DNA of 46,058 bases from Mesorhizobium sp. (GTDB lineage: Bacteria; Pseudomonadota; Alphaproteobacteria; Rhizobiales; Rhizobiaceae): NCBI RefSeq assembly GCF_024710845.1, contig NZ_JANJTZ010000011.1, forward strand, positions 1 through 46,058. Reading direction: 5' to 3'. The position numbers and the translations under genes are program-made. This document shows positions 1 to 10,062 of this stretch, one piece after another. The notes under the pieces were generated by a model. That model did not search any database. It had not been told where the DNA came from and saw nothing but the letters and a program-made list of their open reading frames with translations. The number at the start of each line of letters is the position of its first letter. The stretch's first letter is position 1.

Positions 1-262
<262 letters not shown>

Positions 263-283
263 TCGGAATCAACGGAATCTGGG

Positions 284-303
284 GGCGCGGAATACGCCGC
301 GCC
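284..303 (+). promoter_or_regulatory. Hairpin between tuf and rpsJ
   Basis: A perfect 7-bp stem, GGCGCGG (284-290) and CCGCGCC (297-303), encloses a 6-base loop. No T-run follows, so it is not a classical intrinsic terminator. It lies in the 64-bp gap before the S10 operon and could be a leader structure, an RNA processing site or a pause site. The structure is seen directly; the role is inference. Confidence 0.4.
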
Positions 304-326
304 TGTTCCGGACAAGGAAGTGACGC

Positions 327-635
<309 letters not shown>

Positions 636-698
636 CGAGCACGAACAAGAGCCCGCCGGCCGAGTCGCCAAGAGGCTCCTCTGAAGGAAGATGAACTG

Positions 699-1400
699 AT
701 GCGTTCAGGTGTGATTGCACAGAAGTTGGGGATGACCCGCATCTACAACGATGCGGGCGAGCATGTGCCCGTGACCGTTCTCCGCATGGAGAACTGCCAG
801 GTCGTGGCGCAGCGTACCCAGGAGAAGAACGGCTACACCGCGGTGCAGCTCGGCGTCGGCCTTGCCAAGGTCAAGAACACGGCGAAGGCCCAGCGCGGCC
901 AGTTCGCTGCCGCGAGCGTCGAGCCGAAGGCCAAGGTCGCCGAGTTCCGCGTCAGCCCGGACAACCTGATCGAGGTCGGTTCCGAGATCACGGCCGACCA
1001 CTTCGTCGCCGGCCAGAAGGTCGACGTGACGGGTACCTCGATCGGCAAGGGCTTCCAGGGCGTCATCAAGCGCCACCATTTCGGCGGTGGCCGTGCCACC
1101 CACGGTAACTCCGTCTCGCACCGCACGCACGGTTCGACCGGCCAGCGCCAGGACCCCGGCAAGGTGTTCAAGGGCAAGAAGATGGCCGGCCACATGGGCA
1201 ATACCCGCGTGACGACGCAGAACGTCGAGGTCGTCTCGACCGACGTCGACCGCGGCCTGATCCTGATCCGCGGCGCGGTTCCGGGATCGAAGGGCGCCTG
1301 GATCATGGTACGCGACGCTGCCAAGTCCGCGCTGCCCGACAATGCACCGAAGCCGGCAGCCGTCCGCAAGAACGGCGCCGCTGAGAAGGGGGCCGAATAA
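699..1400 (+). CDS. rplC: 50S ribosomal protein L3
   Basis: This 233-residue protein opens with the L3 signature [19 protein letters not shown] and contains the central [13 protein letters not shown] and [21 protein letters not shown] segments that reach toward the peptidyl-transferase centre. L3 is an early assembly protein of the large subunit. The glutamine in [10 protein letters not shown] corresponds to the residue methylated by PrmB in enterobacteria; modification here is not shown. It carries an Ala/Lys-rich C-terminal tail after residue 210, common in rhizobial L3. Its TAA shares one base with the rplD ATG, which suggests translational coupling. GAAGGAAG lies about 10 bases before the start. 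Confidence 0.98.
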   Translation: MRSGVIAQKLGMTRIYNDAGEHVPVTVLRMENCQVVAQRTQEKNGYTAVQLGVGLAKVKNTAKAQRGQFAAASVEPKAKVAEFRVSPDNLIEVGSEITADHFVAGQKVDVTGTSIGKGFQGVIKRHHFGGGRATHGNSVSHRTHGSTGQRQDPGKVFKGKKMAGHMGNTRVTTQNVEVVSTDVDRGLILIRGAVPGSKGAWIMVRDAAKSALPDNAPKPAAVRKNGAAEKGAE

Positions 1401-2020
1401 TGGATCTCAAGGTAACCACGCTCGCTGGCAAGGACGCCGGCAAGTTGTCTCTCTCGGACGAGATCTTCGGTCTCGATCCGCGTGACGACATCCTCGCCCG
1501 CGTCATCCGCTGGCAGCTTGCGGCCCGCCAGCAGGGCACGCACGTCGCCAAGGGCCGCGCCGATATCGCCCGCACCGGTGCGAAGATGTACAAGCAGAAG
1601 GGAACGGGCCGCGCCCGTCACCATTCGGCTCGCGCTCCGCAGTTCCGCGGCGGCGGCAAGGCCCACGGCCCGGTGATGCGCAGCCACGCCCACGACCTTC
1701 CCAAGAAGGTCCGCGCGCTCGGCCTCAAGCATGCGCTGTCGGCCAAGGCGAAGTCGGAAAGCCTGATCGTCATCGACGATCTGGTGCTCGGCGAGGCCAA
1801 GACCAAGGCGCTGGTGGAGAGCTTCGCGGCACTCGGCCTGACGAACGCACTGATGATCGGCGGCGCCGAGCTCGATGCGAACTTCAAGCGCGCCGCGGCC
1901 AACATCCCGAACATCGACGTGCTGCCGGTTCAGGGCATCAACGTCTACGACATTCTGCGCCGCGGCACGCTGGTCCTTTCGAAGGCCGCCGTCCAGGCTC
2001 TCGAGGAGCGTTTCAAATGA
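1400..2020 (+). CDS. rplD: 50S ribosomal protein L4
   Basis: A 206-residue L4 with the family hallmarks: the extended loop around [23 protein letters not shown] that lines the peptide exit tunnel, and the C-terminal region containing [15 protein letters not shown]. In E. coli L4 also represses its own S10 operon by acting on the leader RNA; no equivalent leader can be demonstrated here. The start overlaps the rplC stop by one base and the end overlaps the rplW start by four bases (ATGA), so the three genes appear translationally coupled. Confidence 0.98.
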   Translation: MDLKVTTLAGKDAGKLSLSDEIFGLDPRDDILARVIRWQLAARQQGTHVAKGRADIARTGAKMYKQKGTGRARHHSARAPQFRGGGKAHGPVMRSHAHDLPKKVRALGLKHALSAKAKSESLIVIDDLVLGEAKTKALVESFAALGLTNALMIGGAELDANFKRAAANIPNIDVLPVQGINVYDILRRGTLVLSKAAVQALEERFK

Positions 2021-2310
2021 CCGATCTCCGTCACTACGACGTGATCGTCTCGCCGGCGATCACTGAAAAGTCGACCATGGCTTCGGAGCAGAACCAGGTC
2101 GTCTTCAACGTCGCCAAGAAGGCGACGAAGCCCGAGATCAAGGCCGCGGTCGAAGCGCTGTTCGGCGTCAAGGTCGTCGGGGTCAATACGTTGGTGCGCA
2201 AGGGCAAGGTCAAGCGCTTCCGCGGCACGGCTGGTCAGCTGAGCGACTTCAAGCGGGCGATCGTCACGCTGAAGGACGGCGACTCGATCGACGTCACGAC
2301 CGGCCTGTAA
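2017..2310 (+). CDS. rplW: 50S ribosomal protein L23
   Basis: A 97-residue L23, recognised by [14 protein letters not shown] at the N-terminus and the [15 protein letters not shown] loop. L23 lies at the exit of the peptide tunnel and is the docking site for trigger factor and SRP in bacteria. The ATG overlaps the rplD stop as ATGA. Spacing to rplB is 19 bp, with AGAGGTTAGG providing a ribosome-binding site for the next gene. Confidence 0.98.
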   Translation: MTDLRHYDVIVSPAITEKSTMASEQNQVVFNVAKKATKPEIKAAVEALFGVKVVGVNTLVRKGKVKRFRGTAGQLSDFKRAIVTLKDGDSIDVTTGL

Positions 2311-2329
2311 GCGCTGAGAGGTTAGGAAC

Positions 2330-3163
2330 ATGGCACTTAAGAGTTACAAGCCGACGACGCCGAGCCAGCGCCAGCTGGTCATCGTCGATCGCTCCGGCCT
2401 CTACAAGGGCAAGCCCGTGAAGGGTCTGACCGAGGGTCTGAAGTCCTCGGGCGGCCGCAACAATCTCGGCCGTATCACGGCGCGCTTCCAGGGCGGCGGT
2501 CACAAGCGGACCTACCGCATGGTCGACTTCAAGCGTCGCAAGCTCGACGTGTCGGCAACGGTCGAGCGCCTTGAGTACGACCCGAACCGCACCGCGTTCA
2601 TCGCGCTGGTGAAGTATGAGGACGGCGAACTGAGCTACATCCTAGCTCCGCAGCGCCTCGCGGTCGGCGACAAGGTGATCGCCTCGGCGAGTGCCGACGT
2701 GAAGCCCGGCAATGCGATGCCGCTGTCGGCGATGCCGGTGGGCACGATCATCCACAATGTCGAGCTGAAGCCGGGCAAGGGCGGTCAGATCGCCCGTTCG
2801 GCGGGCGCCTACGCGCAGCTCGTCGGCCGCGATCAGGGCATGGCGATCCTGCGTCTGAACTCGGGCGAGCAGCGCCTCGTGTCGGGTTCGTGTTTTGCCA
2901 CCGTCGGCGCCGTGTCGAACCCCGACCACGGCAACATCAATCTGGGCAAGGCTGGCCGTTCGCGCTGGCTCGGCCGCAAGCCGCACAACCGCGGCGTCAC
3001 CATGAACCCGGTCGACCATCCGCACGGCGGTGGTGAAGGCCGCACCTCGGGCGGCCGTCACCCGGTCACCCCATGGGGCAAGCCGACCAAGGGCAAGAAG
3101 ACCCGGTCCAACAAGTCGACCGACAAATTCATCATGCGCTCGCGCCATGCGCGCAAGAGCTAA
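2330..3163 (+). CDS. rplB: 50S ribosomal protein L2
   Basis: A 277-residue L2, the usual bacterial length. It contains the N-terminal [12 protein letters not shown], the RNA-binding OB/SH3-like core, and the conserved C-terminal stretch [20 protein letters not shown], whose histidine sits near the peptidyl-transferase centre. L2 is a primary 23S rRNA binder needed for subunit association. It lies within the S10 block, 15 bp before rpsS. Confidence 0.98.
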   Translation: MALKSYKPTTPSQRQLVIVDRSGLYKGKPVKGLTEGLKSSGGRNNLGRITARFQGGGHKRTYRMVDFKRRKLDVSATVERLEYDPNRTAFIALVKYEDGELSYILAPQRLAVGDKVIASASADVKPGNAMPLSAMPVGTIIHNVELKPGKGGQIARSAGAYAQLVGRDQGMAILRLNSGEQRLVSGSCFATVGAVSNPDHGNINLGKAGRSRWLGRKPHNRGVTMNPVDHPHGGGEGRTSGGRHPVTPWGKPTKGKKTRSNKSTDKFIMRSRHARKS

Positions 3164-3178
3164 GAAGAGGTTAGCGAA

Positions 3179-3457
3179 GTGACCCGTTCAGTCTGGAAAG
3201 GTCCGTTCGTCGACGGTTACCTGCTTAAGAAGGCCGACAAGGCTCGCGACGGCGGCCGCGCCGAGGTGATCAAGATGTGGTCCCGGCGTTCGACCATCCT
3301 GCCGCAGTTCATCGGCCTGACCTTCGGCGTCTACAACGGCCAGAAGCATGTCCCGGTCTCGGTGAACGAGGACATGGTCGGCCACAAGTTCGGTGAGTTC
3401 GCTCCGAGCCGTACCTATTACGGCCACGGCGCGGACAAGAAGGCGAAGAGGAAGTAA
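3179..3457 (+). CDS. rpsS: 30S ribosomal protein S19
   Basis: A 92-residue S19 with the family sequence [17 protein letters not shown] at the start, followed by [13 protein letters not shown] and [16 protein letters not shown]19 forms a head complex with S13 near the A-site finger. The start codon is GTG at 3179-3181, preceded by AGAGGTTAGCGAA, so the non-ATG start is well supported. Two bases separate its stop from the rplV ATG. Confidence 0.97.
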   Translation: MTRSVWKGPFVDGYLLKKADKARDGGRAEVIKMWSRRSTILPQFIGLTFGVYNGQKHVPVSVNEDMVGHKFGEFAPSRTYYGHGADKKAKRK

Positions 3458-3459
3458 CA

Positions 3460-3849
3460 ATGGGCAAGGCCAAGGCTCCGCGCGGACTTGCGGACAACGA
3501 GGCGCGCGCTGTGCTGCGCACCATCCGGGTCAGCCCTCAGAAGCTGAACCTGGTGGCCGCGCTGATCCGCGGCAAGAAGGTCGCGACCGCGCTCAACGAT
3601 CTGGAATTCTCGCGCAAGCGCATCGCCGGGACCGTCAAGAAGACGCTCGAGAGCGCGATTGCGAATGCCGAGAACAACCATGACCTCGACGTGGACGCGC
3701 TCGTCGTGGCCGAGGCCTATGTCGGCAAGTCGATCGTCATGAAGCGCTTCCATGCCCGCGGCCGCGGTCGCGCGTCGCGCGTCGAGAAGCCGTTCTCGCA
3801 TCTCACGATCGTCGTGCGCGAAGTTGAAGAGAAAGTGGAGGCCGCCTGA
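3460..3849 (+). CDS. rplV: 50S ribosomal protein L22
   Basis: A 129-residue L22. Typical features are [21 protein letters not shown] near residues 20-45 and the beta-hairpin [20 protein letters not shown], which extends into the exit tunnel and is the site of macrolide-resistance changes in other bacteria. No change can be judged here without alignment. The TGA and the rpsC ATG share base 3849, so the two genes are probably coupled in translation. Confidence 0.98.
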   Translation: MGKAKAPRGLADNEARAVLRTIRVSPQKLNLVAALIRGKKVATALNDLEFSRKRIAGTVKKTLESAIANAENNHDLDVDALVVAEAYVGKSIVMKRFHARGRGRASRVEKPFSHLTIVVREVEEKVEAA

Positions 3850-4559
3850 TGGGCCAGAAAGTCAACCCGATCGGACTTCGCCTCGGCATCAACCGCACCT
3901 GGGATTCGCGCTGGTACGCGAACACCGGCGAGTATGCCAAGCTGCTGCACGAGGACATCAAGATCCGCAAGTATCTCGAGAAGGAGCTGAAGCAGGCTGC
4001 CGTCTCGAAGATCGTCATCGAGCGTCCGCACAAGAAGTGCCGCGTCACGATCCACGCCGCCCGTCCCGGTCTCATCATCGGCAAGAAGGGCGCGGACATC
4101 GAGAAGCTGCGCAAGAAGCTGATGGAGATGACGAAGTCGGACACGAGCCTGAACATCGTCGAGGTGCGCAAGCCCGAGATCGACGCCAAGCTCGTCGCCC
4201 AGTCGATCTCGCAGCAGCTCGAGCGCCGCATCGCATTCCGCCGCGCCATGAAGCGCGCTGTGCAGTCGGCGATGCGTCTCGGTGCCGAAGGCATCCGCAT
4301 CAACTGCTCCGGCCGTCTCGGCGGCGCCGAGATCGCGCGCATGGAGTGGTACCGTGAAGGCCGCGTGCCGCTGCATACGCTGCGCGCGGATGTCGACTAC
4401 GGCACCTCCGAGGCCCAGACCGCCTATGGCATCTGCGGCGTCAAGGTGTGGATCTTCAAGGGTGAGATTCTCGAACACGATCCGATGGCTTCCGAGCGTC
4501 GGGCGATCGAGACCGAAGCCCCGACCAGCGGCGGCGGTCGTCGTCGCGAGAACGCGTAA
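3849..4559 (+). CDS. rpsC: 30S ribosomal protein S3
   Basis: A 236-residue S3. It starts [20 protein letters not shown], has the KH-domain loop [16 protein letters not shown] around residues 75-90, and the C-terminal domain with [33 protein letters not shown] split across residues 155-190. S3 lies at the mRNA entry pore with S4 and S5 and helps unwind mRNA. It begins on the last base of rplV and ends in a short Arg/Gly-rich tail. Confidence 0.98.
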   Translation: MGQKVNPIGLRLGINRTWDSRWYANTGEYAKLLHEDIKIRKYLEKELKQAAVSKIVIERPHKKCRVTIHAARPGLIIGKKGADIEKLRKKLMEMTKSDTSLNIVEVRKPEIDAKLVAQSISQQLERRIAFRRAMKRAVQSAMRLGAEGIRINCSGRLGGAEIARMEWYREGRVPLHTLRADVDYGTSEAQTAYGICGVKVWIFKGEILEHDPMASERRAIETEAPTSGGGRRRENA

Positions 4560-4595
4560 ACAAACGCGTCGGATAGAGAATTGGAGTAGAGAACG

Positions 4596-5009
4596 ATGCT
4601 GCAGCCCAAGCGCACAAAGTTCCGCAAGCAGTTCAAGGGCCGCATCCACGGTATCGCCAAGGGCGGTACCAACCTGGATTTCGGTGCCTTCGGCCTGAAG
4701 GCGATGGAACCCGAGCGTGTCACCGCGCGCCAGATCGAGGCGGCCCGCCGCGCGATCACGCGTGCCATGAAGCGCGCCGGTCGCGTGTGGATCCGCGTGT
4801 TCCCGGACGTTCCGGTGACATCGAAGCCGACCGAAGTCCGCATGGGCAAGGGCAAGGGCGCGGTGGATTACTGGGCCGCCCGCGTCAAGCCCGGCCGGGT
4901 GATGTTCGAGCTCGACGGCGTCTCCGAGGAGACCGCCCGCGAAGCGCTGCGCCTCGGCGCGGCCAAGCTGCCGATCAAGACGCGCTTCATCCAGCGCATC
5001 GCAGAATAG
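4596..5009 (+). CDS. rplP: 50S ribosomal protein L16
   Basis: A 137-residue L16 with [16 protein letters not shown] at the start, [20 protein letters not shown] in the centre, and the [18 protein letters not shown] loop. L16 sits next to the A-site tRNA in the large subunit and is assembled late. It follows rpsC after 36 bp and precedes rpmC by 14 bp. The order rpsC-rplP-rpmC-rpsQ is the standard bacterial one. Confidence 0.98.
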   Translation: MLQPKRTKFRKQFKGRIHGIAKGGTNLDFGAFGLKAMEPERVTARQIEAARRAITRAMKRAGRVWIRVFPDVPVTSKPTEVRMGKGKGAVDYWAARVKPGRVMFELDGVSEETAREALRLGAAKLPIKTRFIQRIAE

Positions 5010-5023
5010 GAAGGTCGAGAGCC

Positions 5024-5224
5024 ATGAAAGCCGCCGACGTGAGGGCCATGAGCCCCGATCAGCTGAACGACGAACTGGCCAAGCTCAAGAAGGAGCAGTT
5101 CAACCTGCGCTTCCAGAAGGCGACCGGCCAGATGGAGAAGACCGCGCGCGTGAAGAAAGTCCGCCGCGACATCGCCCGCATCAAGACCATCGCCGCCCAG
5201 AAGGCAGCGGGCAACAAGGCTTAA
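5024..5224 (+). CDS. rpmC: 50S ribosomal protein L29
   Basis: A 66-residue L29: an all-helical protein with the family pattern [25 protein letters not shown] followed by [16 protein letters not shown]. It lies near the tunnel exit beside L23. The ATG at 5024 is preceded by AGGAAGGTCGAGAGCC, giving a proper ribosome-binding site at 5008-5013; longer in-frame extensions would run back into rplP and were not used. It ends 11 bp before rpsQ. Confidence 0.97.
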   Translation: MKAADVRAMSPDQLNDELAKLKKEQFNLRFQKATGQMEKTARVKKVRRDIARIKTIAAQKAAGNKA

Positions 5225-5235
5225 GGATCAAGATC

Positions 5236-5478
5236 ATGCCGAAGCGCATCCTGCAGGGTACGGTCGTCAGCGACAAGAACGACAAGACGGTTGTCGTCAG
5301 GGTCGAGCGTCGTTTCACGCACCCCGTGATGAAGAAGACCGTCCGTATGTCGAAGAAGTACAAGGCGCACGACGAGAACAATTCCTGCAAGGTTGGTGAC
5401 CAGGTGTCCATCCAGGAATCGCGTCCGATTTCGAAGGACAAGACCTGGGTCGTCGTCACCGACGCCGCGGCCAAGTAG
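5236..5478 (+). CDS. rpsQ: 30S ribosomal protein S17
   Basis: An 80-residue S17, an OB-fold primary 16S rRNA binder. The diagnostic pieces are [20 protein letters not shown] and the region [15 protein letters not shown], close to the family pattern for S17. In E. coli this is the last gene of the S10 operon; here a hairpin follows in the 64-bp gap before rplN. The ATG is preceded by AAGGATCAAGATC. Confidence 0.97.
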   Translation: MPKRILQGTVVSDKNDKTVVVRVERRFTHPVMKKTVRMSKKYKAHDENNSCKVGDQVSIQESRPISKDKTWVVVTDAAAK

Positions 5479-5492
5479 ACAACAAGAGACAG

Positions 5493-5518
5493 CCGGAGAG
5501 CGGAGACCCGCTTTCCGG
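5493..5518 (+). promoter_or_regulatory. Hairpin at the S10/spc boundary (rpsQ-rplN gap)
   Basis: CCGGAGAGCGG (5493-5503) can pair with CCGCTTTCCGG (5508-5518) with one mismatch, closing a 4-base loop. No T-run follows. It sits exactly where the S10 operon ends and the spc operon begins in E. coli, between rpsQ and rplN. It may be a pause, processing or weak termination signal; the stem is seen, the role is inferred. Confidence 0.45.
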
Positions 5519-5542
5519 ACATGAAGAAGAAGGCGGTCAGTC

Positions 5543-5911
5543 ATGATTCAGATGCAAACTAACCTGGACGTCGCCGACAATTCCGGCGCGCGCCGAGTCA
5601 TGTGCATCAAGGTGCTGGGCGGCTCGAAGCGGAAATATGCCTCGGTCGGCGACATCATCGTCGTCTCGATCAAGGAGGCGATTCCGCGCGGCCGTGTCAA
5701 GAAGGGCGATGTCATGAAGGCGGTCGTGGTTCGCACGGCCAAGGACATCCGTCGTCCGGACGGCTCGGTCATCCGCTTCGACAAGAACGCGGCCGTGCTC
5801 GTCGACAACAAGAAAGAGCCGATCGGCACGCGTATCTTCGGGCCGGTTCCGCGCGAGCTGCGCGCGAAGAACCACATGAAGATCATCTCGCTTGCGCCTG
5901 AAGTGCTGTAA
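5543..5911 (+). CDS. rplN: 50S ribosomal protein L14
   Basis: A 122-residue L14, among the most conserved ribosomal proteins. It starts [20 protein letters not shown] and contains [22 protein letters not shown] and the ending [11 protein letters not shown]14 forms an inter-subunit bridge with 16S helix 44 and is the binding site of the silencing factor RsfS. It is the first gene of the spc block, 12 bp before rplX. Confidence 0.98.
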   Translation: MIQMQTNLDVADNSGARRVMCIKVLGGSKRKYASVGDIIVVSIKEAIPRGRVKKGDVMKAVVVRTAKDIRRPDGSVIRFDKNAAVLVDNKKEPIGTRIFGPVPRELRAKNHMKIISLAPEVL

Positions 5912-5923
5912 GGAGCCGGAACA

Positions 5924-6235
5924 ATGCAAAAGATCCGCAAGGGCGACAAGGTCGTCGTGCTCGCCGGCAAGGACAAGGGCCGTACGGGCGAAGTGATCCG
6001 CATGATGCCGAAGGACGATCAGGCGATCGTGCGCGGCATCAACATGGTCCGCCGCCATCAGCGCCAGTCGCAGACCCAGGAAGGCGGCATCATTTCCAAG
6101 GAAGCGCCGATCCACGTTTCGAACATCGCCGTCGCCGATCCCAAGGACGGCAAGCCGACGCGCGTCGGCTTCGAGGTGAAGGACGGCAAGAAGGTGCGCG
6201 TGGCGAAGCGCTCGGGAGCAACGATCGATGGCTAA
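5924..6235 (+). CDS. rplX: 50S ribosomal protein L24
   Basis: A 103-residue L24 with the KOW motif near the N-terminus ([20 protein letters not shown]) and the typical [16 protein letters not shown] segment. L24 starts large-subunit assembly by binding the 5' end of 23S rRNA. Its last eight bases overlap the start of rplE, which implies coupled translation. GGAGCCGGAAC precedes the ATG as ribosome-binding site. Confidence 0.98.
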   Translation: MQKIRKGDKVVVLAGKDKGRTGEVIRMMPKDDQAIVRGINMVRRHQRQSQTQEGGIISKEAPIHVSNIAVADPKDGKPTRVGFEVKDGKKVRVAKRSGATIDG

Positions 6236-6785
6236 GACCGCTTATCAGGCGCGGCTGCGCAAGGTTTACGACGAGAAGATCCGCAAGGAGCTTCAGGAGC
6301 AGTTCAACTACGAAAACGAGATGCAGATCCCGCGTCTCGACAAGATCGTGCTGAACATGGGCGTTGGCGAGGCCACCGCGGATTCCAAGAAGCCGACCGT
6401 TGCCGCCGAGGATCTCGCGCTGATCGCCGGCCAGAAGGCCGTCGTGACGCGTGCCCGCACGTCGATCGCCGGCTTCAAGGTTCGCGAGAACATGCCGATC
6501 GGCACCAAGGTGACGCTGCGCAAGGAGCGCATGTACGAGTTCCTTGACCGCCTCATCAACATCGCGCTGCCGCGCGTCCGCGACTTCCGCGGCCTGAACC
6601 CGAAGAGCTTCGACGGGCGCGGCAATTTCGCGATGGGCATCAAGGAGCACATCGTTTTCCCCGAGATCAACTACGACAAGGTCGATCAGGTTTGGGGCAT
6701 GGACATCATCGTCTGCACGACCGCCAAGACGGACGACGAGGCGAGGGCCCTTCTCAAGGCCTTCAACTTCCCGTTCCGGCAGTAA
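6228..6785 (+). CDS. rplE: 50S ribosomal protein L5
   Basis: A 185-residue L5. Landmarks are [30 protein letters not shown], and [21 protein letters not shown]5 binds 5S rRNA with L18 and L25 in the central protuberance and touches P-site tRNA. The ATG lies inside the rplX coding end, with CGGGAGCAACGATCG just upstream as ribosome-binding site. rpsN follows after 27 bp. Confidence 0.98.
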   Translation: MAKTAYQARLRKVYDEKIRKELQEQFNYENEMQIPRLDKIVLNMGVGEATADSKKPTVAAEDLALIAGQKAVVTRARTSIAGFKVRENMPIGTKVTLRKERMYEFLDRLINIALPRVRDFRGLNPKSFDGRGNFAMGIKEHIVFPEINYDKVDQVWGMDIIVCTTAKTDDEARALLKAFNFPFRQ

Positions 6786-6812
6786 CGGCAAGCGATAACA
6801 AGGGTATTTGAA

Positions 6813-7118
6813 ATGGCCAAGACCAGTTCAGTCGAGAAGAACAACAAGCGCCGCAAGATGGTGGCGAACGCCGCTGCCAAGCGCAAGGCGCTGAAGACCG
6901 TCATCATGGACCAGTCGCTGCCGCTCGAGGAGCGCTTCCGCGCTCAGCTCAAGCTCTCGGCGATGCCGCGCAATTCCGCCCGCACCCGCATCCGCAACCG
7001 TTGCGAAGTGACCGGCCGTCCGCGTGCGTTCTATCGCAAGCTCAGCATGTCGCGTATCGCGCTGCGGGAGCTTGGGTCGCTCGGGATGATCCCGGGCCTC
7101 GTGAAGTCCAGCTGGTAG
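6813..7118 (+). CDS. rpsN: 30S ribosomal protein S14 (zinc-independent long form)
   Basis: A 101-residue S14 with [16 protein letters not shown] at the start and the conserved [21 protein letters not shown] region. At 101 residues, and with only a single cysteine (CEVTG) instead of two CxxC pairs, it is the long C-minus form that does not bind zinc. S14 is a late head protein of the 30S subunit. It precedes rpsH by 12 bp. Confidence 0.97.
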   Translation: MAKTSSVEKNNKRRKMVANAAAKRKALKTVIMDQSLPLEERFRAQLKLSAMPRNSARTRIRNRCEVTGRPRAFYRKLSMSRIALRELGSLGMIPGLVKSSW

Positions 7119-7130
7119 GAGGGCACGAAG

Positions 7131-7529
7131 ATGTCTTTGAGTGATCCCCTCGGCGATATGCTGACCCGCATCCGCAACGCCTATGGCCGCAAGAAGTCGA
7201 AGGTTTCGACGCCTGCGTCCACGCTGCGCGCCCGCGTTCTCGACGTGATGAAGTCGGAAGGCTACATCCGCGACTACACCCAGACCGACTTCGACAACGG
7301 CAAGTCCGAGATCGAGATCGAGCTGAAATATGCCGAAGGCCAGCCGGTGATCCGCGAAATCGCGCGCGTCTCCAAGCCGGGCCGTCGGGTCTACGTTTCG
7401 GTCCGGTCGATTCCGCAGGTCGCCAATGGCCTCGGCATTTCGATCCTCTCGACGCCGAAGGGCGTGATGGCCGATCACCAGGCCCGCGAAGAAAACGTCG
7501 GCGGCGAAATCCTCTGCCAGATCTTCTGA
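7131..7529 (+). CDS. rpsH: 30S ribosomal protein S8
   Basis: A 132-residue S8: [19 protein letters not shown] at the start and the family C-terminal motif [20 protein letters not shown]8 binds the central domain of 16S rRNA and, in E. coli, represses the spc operon by binding an rRNA-like site around the rplX-rplE junction; no such site was demonstrated here. GGAGGGCACGAAG precedes the ATG and is a strong ribosome-binding site. Confidence 0.98.
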   Translation: MSLSDPLGDMLTRIRNAYGRKKSKVSTPASTLRARVLDVMKSEGYIRDYTQTDFDNGKSEIEIELKYAEGQPVIREIARVSKPGRRVYVSVRSIPQVANGLGISILSTPKGVMADHQAREENVGGEILCQIF

Positions 7530-7566
7530 TCAGGCGGATTTAAGAAACAGGAACGAGGACAAGACA

Positions 7567-8100
7567 ATGTCTCGTATTGGCAAGAAACCCGTCGCTCTCC
7601 CCCAGGGCGTGACCGCTTCGGTCAGCGGCCAGACGGTGAGCGCGAAGGGGCCCAAGGGCGAGCTGCGGTTCGTCGTCAACGACGAGGTCCTGGTCAAGAT
7701 GGACGACGGCCTGATCGCCGTCGAGCCGCGCGACCAGACCAAGGTCGCGCGGTCCAAGTGGGGCATGTCCCGCACGATGATCGTGAACATCCTGAACGGC
7801 GTGAAGGACGGCTTCGAGAAGCGCCTGGAAATCACCGGCGTCGGCTATCGCGCGGCGATGCAGGGCAAAAACCTGCAGCTGTCGCTCGGCTTCAGCCACG
7901 AGGTGGTCTACCAGACGCCGGAAGGCATCACGATCTCGACGCCGAAGCCAACGGAGATCGTCATCGCCGGCATCAACAAGCAGCAGGTCGGCCAGGTGGC
8001 CGCCGAGATCCGCGAGTATCGCGGACCCGAGCCTTACAAAGGCAAGGGCGTGCGTTACGCTGGCGAGAAGATCGTCCGCAAGGAAGGCAAGAAGAAGTAA
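7567..8100 (+). CDS. rplF: 50S ribosomal protein L6
   Basis: A 177-residue L6 composed of two related halves. It starts [17 protein letters not shown] and carries the C-terminal signature around [19 protein letters not shown] (here [20 protein letters not shown]). L6 lies near the sarcin-ricin loop and is needed for late assembly. A 93-bp spacer follows, longer than most in this cluster, containing a small GGTTC-TTCG-GAACC tetraloop hairpin (8143-8156). Confidence 0.98.
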   Translation: MSRIGKKPVALPQGVTASVSGQTVSAKGPKGELRFVVNDEVLVKMDDGLIAVEPRDQTKVARSKWGMSRTMIVNILNGVKDGFEKRLEITGVGYRAAMQGKNLQLSLGFSHEVVYQTPEGITISTPKPTEIVIAGINKQQVGQVAAEIREYRGPEPYKGKGVRYAGEKIVRKEGKKK

Positions 8101-8193
8101 TCGCCACGGAGGGCGGTCGCGGGAGGCAGGGGCTTACCGCAGGGTTCTTCGGAACCGGGCCGCCACCGTCTTACAAGGCAAAGGAAGAAGGCC

Positions 8194-8553
8194 ATGGCCT
8201 CCAAGGAATCCATTCAGAAGCGCGCCCAGCGCATCCGCCGCCAGATCCGCAAGGTCGCCGGCGACCGTCCGCGTCTGTCCGTGCATCGCTCGTCCAAGCA
8301 CATCTACGTCCAGGTCATCGATGACGCGAACGGCCGCACTCTGGCCGCCGCGTCGACCCTCGACAAGGATTTGAAGGCTTCGCTGAAGACCGGTGCGGAC
8401 GTTGCAGCCGCGGCTGCCGTCGGCAAGCTGGTCGCCGAACGCGCAAAGAAGGCCGGCGTCACCGCCGTCGTGTTCGACCGCGGCGCCTATATCTACCACG
8501 GCCGCGTCAAGGCGCTGGCCGAGGCCGCCCGCGAGGGCGGACTGGACTTCTAG
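8194..8553 (+). CDS. rplR: 50S ribosomal protein L18
   Basis: A 119-residue L18, a 5S rRNA-binding protein. The basic N-terminal region with [19 protein letters not shown] and the ending [24 protein letters not shown] identify it. AAGGAAGAAGGCC lies directly before the ATG as ribosome-binding site. A 112-bp spacer follows before rpsE; it contains a GC-rich stretch with complementary GCCGGCG/CGCCGGC segments but no clear terminator. Confidence 0.98.
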   Translation: MASKESIQKRAQRIRRQIRKVAGDRPRLSVHRSSKHIYVQVIDDANGRTLAAASTLDKDLKASLKTGADVAAAAAVGKLVAERAKKAGVTAVVFDRGAYIYHGRVKALAEAAREGGLDF

Positions 8554-8665
8554 TCGGCATTCCCGCGCGTCGGGACAGCCTTCTGGTTGAAACCGGGCCG
8601 GCGCTCGTGTAGACGCCGGCCTTCACATTGAAACCGTGCTTCCGGAAAAAAATAAGGAACAGGAT

Positions 8666-9232
8666 ATGGCACAAGAACGTCGGGAAGGCGGCCGCGATCG
8701 CAGCCGTGACCGCGAGGAAAAGGACAGCGAGTTCGTCGACAAGCTGGTCCACATCAACCGCGTCGCCAAAGTGGTGAAGGGTGGCCGTCGCTTCGGCTTC
8801 GCAGCCCTCGTCGTCGTCGGCGACCAGAAGGGTAAGGTCGGCTTCGGACATGGCAAGGCGCGCGAAGTGCCGGAAGCCATCCGCAAGGCCACCGAGGCCG
8901 CCAAGCGCGAAATGATCTTCGTGCCGCTGCGCTCCGGCCGCACCTTGCATCACGACGTGTCCGGCCGCCATGGCGCCGGCAAGGTTCTGCTGCGCGCGGC
9001 CAAGCCCGGCACTGGCATCATCGCGGGTGGCCCGATGCGCGCCGTCTTCGAGACGCTCGGCATGCACGACGTCGTCGCCAAGTCGATGGGGTCTTCCAAC
9101 CCCTACAACATGGTGCGCGCAACATTCGACGCCCTGAAGAACCAGGTGCACCCGAAGGACATCGCAGCCCAGCGCGGCATCAAGTATTCCACTCTCCAGG
9201 CGCGCCGCGGCACTGCCGCCGGCGAAGAGTAA
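8666..9232 (+). CDS. rpsE: 30S ribosomal protein S5
   Basis: A 188-residue S5. The N-terminal dsRNA-binding-like domain contains [24 protein letters not shown], and the C-terminal part has [16 protein letters not shown] and GIHDVVAK-like [19 protein letters not shown]. An upstream in-frame ATG at 8636 exists, but the start at 8666 is chosen because AAGGAACAGGAT lies just before it and MAQERREGG is the expected alphaproteobacterial N-terminus. S5 acts in decoding accuracy and mRNA unwinding. Confidence 0.96.
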   Translation: MAQERREGGRDRSRDREEKDSEFVDKLVHINRVAKVVKGGRRFGFAALVVVGDQKGKVGFGHGKAREVPEAIRKATEAAKREMIFVPLRSGRTLHHDVSGRHGAGKVLLRAAKPGTGIIAGGPMRAVFETLGMHDVVAKSMGSSNPYNMVRATFDALKNQVHPKDIAAQRGIKYSTLQARRGTAAGEE

Positions 9233-9243
9233 GGAGCAGGATG

Positions 9244-9441
9244 ATGGCGAAAACCAAATCCAAGACCGTGACGGTCGAGCAGATCGGCAGCCCGATCCGC
9301 CGTCCGAAGGAACAGCGCGCGACGCTGGTCGGCCTCGGCCTCAACAAGATGCATCGTCGCAGGACGCTCGAGGACACCCCGTCGGTACGCGGTATGATCG
9401 CGACCGTCGCCCACCTCGTCCGCGTCGTCGACGAGGCTTGA
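9244..9441 (+). CDS. rpmD: 50S ribosomal protein L30
   Basis: A 65-residue L30 with [20 protein letters not shown] and the [22 protein letters not shown] core typical of the family. Two ATGs lie in tandem at 9241 and 9244; 9244 is preferred because the GGAG at 9233-9236 is then seven bases away, though 9241 cannot be excluded. L30 is a small peripheral protein of the 50S subunit. It lies between rpsE and rplO, the standard spc order. Confidence 0.95.
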   Translation: MAKTKSKTVTVEQIGSPIRRPKEQRATLVGLGLNKMHRRRTLEDTPSVRGMIATVAHLVRVVDEA

Positions 9442-9463
9442 GCCAAGGCGCAGGAGAAGAGAC

Positions 9464-9934
9464 ATGAAACTCAACGAATTGCGCGACAACGAAGGTGCCA
9501 CCCATTCGCGGAAGCGTCTGGGCCGCGGCATCGGCTCGGGCACCGGCAAGACCGGCGGCCGCGGCGTGAAGGGTCAGAAGGCGCGCTCCGGCGTCGCCAT
9601 CAACGGCTTCGAGGGTGGCCAGATGCCGCTCTATCGGCGCCTGCCCAAGCGCGGCTTCAACAACATCCACGCCAAGTCCTTCGTGACGGTCTCGCTGGCC
9701 AAGATCCAGGCGGCGATCGATGCGAAGAAGCTCGACGGCAAGGCGACCATTGATGCGGCGGCGCTGATCGCCGCCGGCGTCATCCGCCGCGCCAAAGACG
9801 GCGTCCGGGTGCTGAGCGATGGCGAGCTGAAGGCGAAGGTCTCCCTCGACGTGGCCGGCGCTTCGAAGGCCGCTCTCGAAAAGATCGAGAAGGCCGGCGG
9901 TTCGGTGAAACTGCCGGAAGCCAAGTCCGAGTAA
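9464..9934 (+). CDS. rplO: 50S ribosomal protein L15
   Basis: A 156-residue L15. The glycine-rich N-terminal tail ([27 protein letters not shown] region) snakes into the 23S core, followed by [18 protein letters not shown] and the globular C-terminal domain with [19 protein letters not shown] precedes the ATG. It is followed by a 128-bp spacer holding two hairpins before secY. Confidence 0.98.
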   Translation: MKLNELRDNEGATHSRKRLGRGIGSGTGKTGGRGVKGQKARSGVAINGFEGGQMPLYRRLPKRGFNNIHAKSFVTVSLAKIQAAIDAKKLDGKATIDAAALIAAGVIRRAKDGVRVLSDGELKAKVSLDVAGASKAALEKIEKAGGSVKLPEAKSE

Positions 9935-9941
9935 CATAAGC

Positions 9942-10005
9942 AGCAGCGGTGCGACGGCACCGCTGCTTGCAACTTTGCGGGCCGGAGCCTATTTCGAGGC
10001 TTCGG
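9942..10005 (+). promoter_or_regulatory. Two hairpins between rplO and secY
   Basis: The first stem is perfect: AGCAGCGGTGC (9942-9952) pairs with GCACCGCTGCT (9957-9967 less one base, 9957-9966/7) around a GACG loop. The second pairs CCGGAGCCT (9982-9990) with AGGCTTCGG (9997-10005) with one mismatch. Neither is followed by a T-run. They fill most of the 128-bp gap and could act as a partial attenuator or mRNA-stability element that lowers secY relative to the ribosomal genes. The stems are seen; the function is inference. Confidence 0.45.
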
Positions 10006-10062
10006 CTCAAAGCATGACTCGCTCCCCGCGGGTCTAATCGCCTGCCGAAGCGGAGAATTCCA

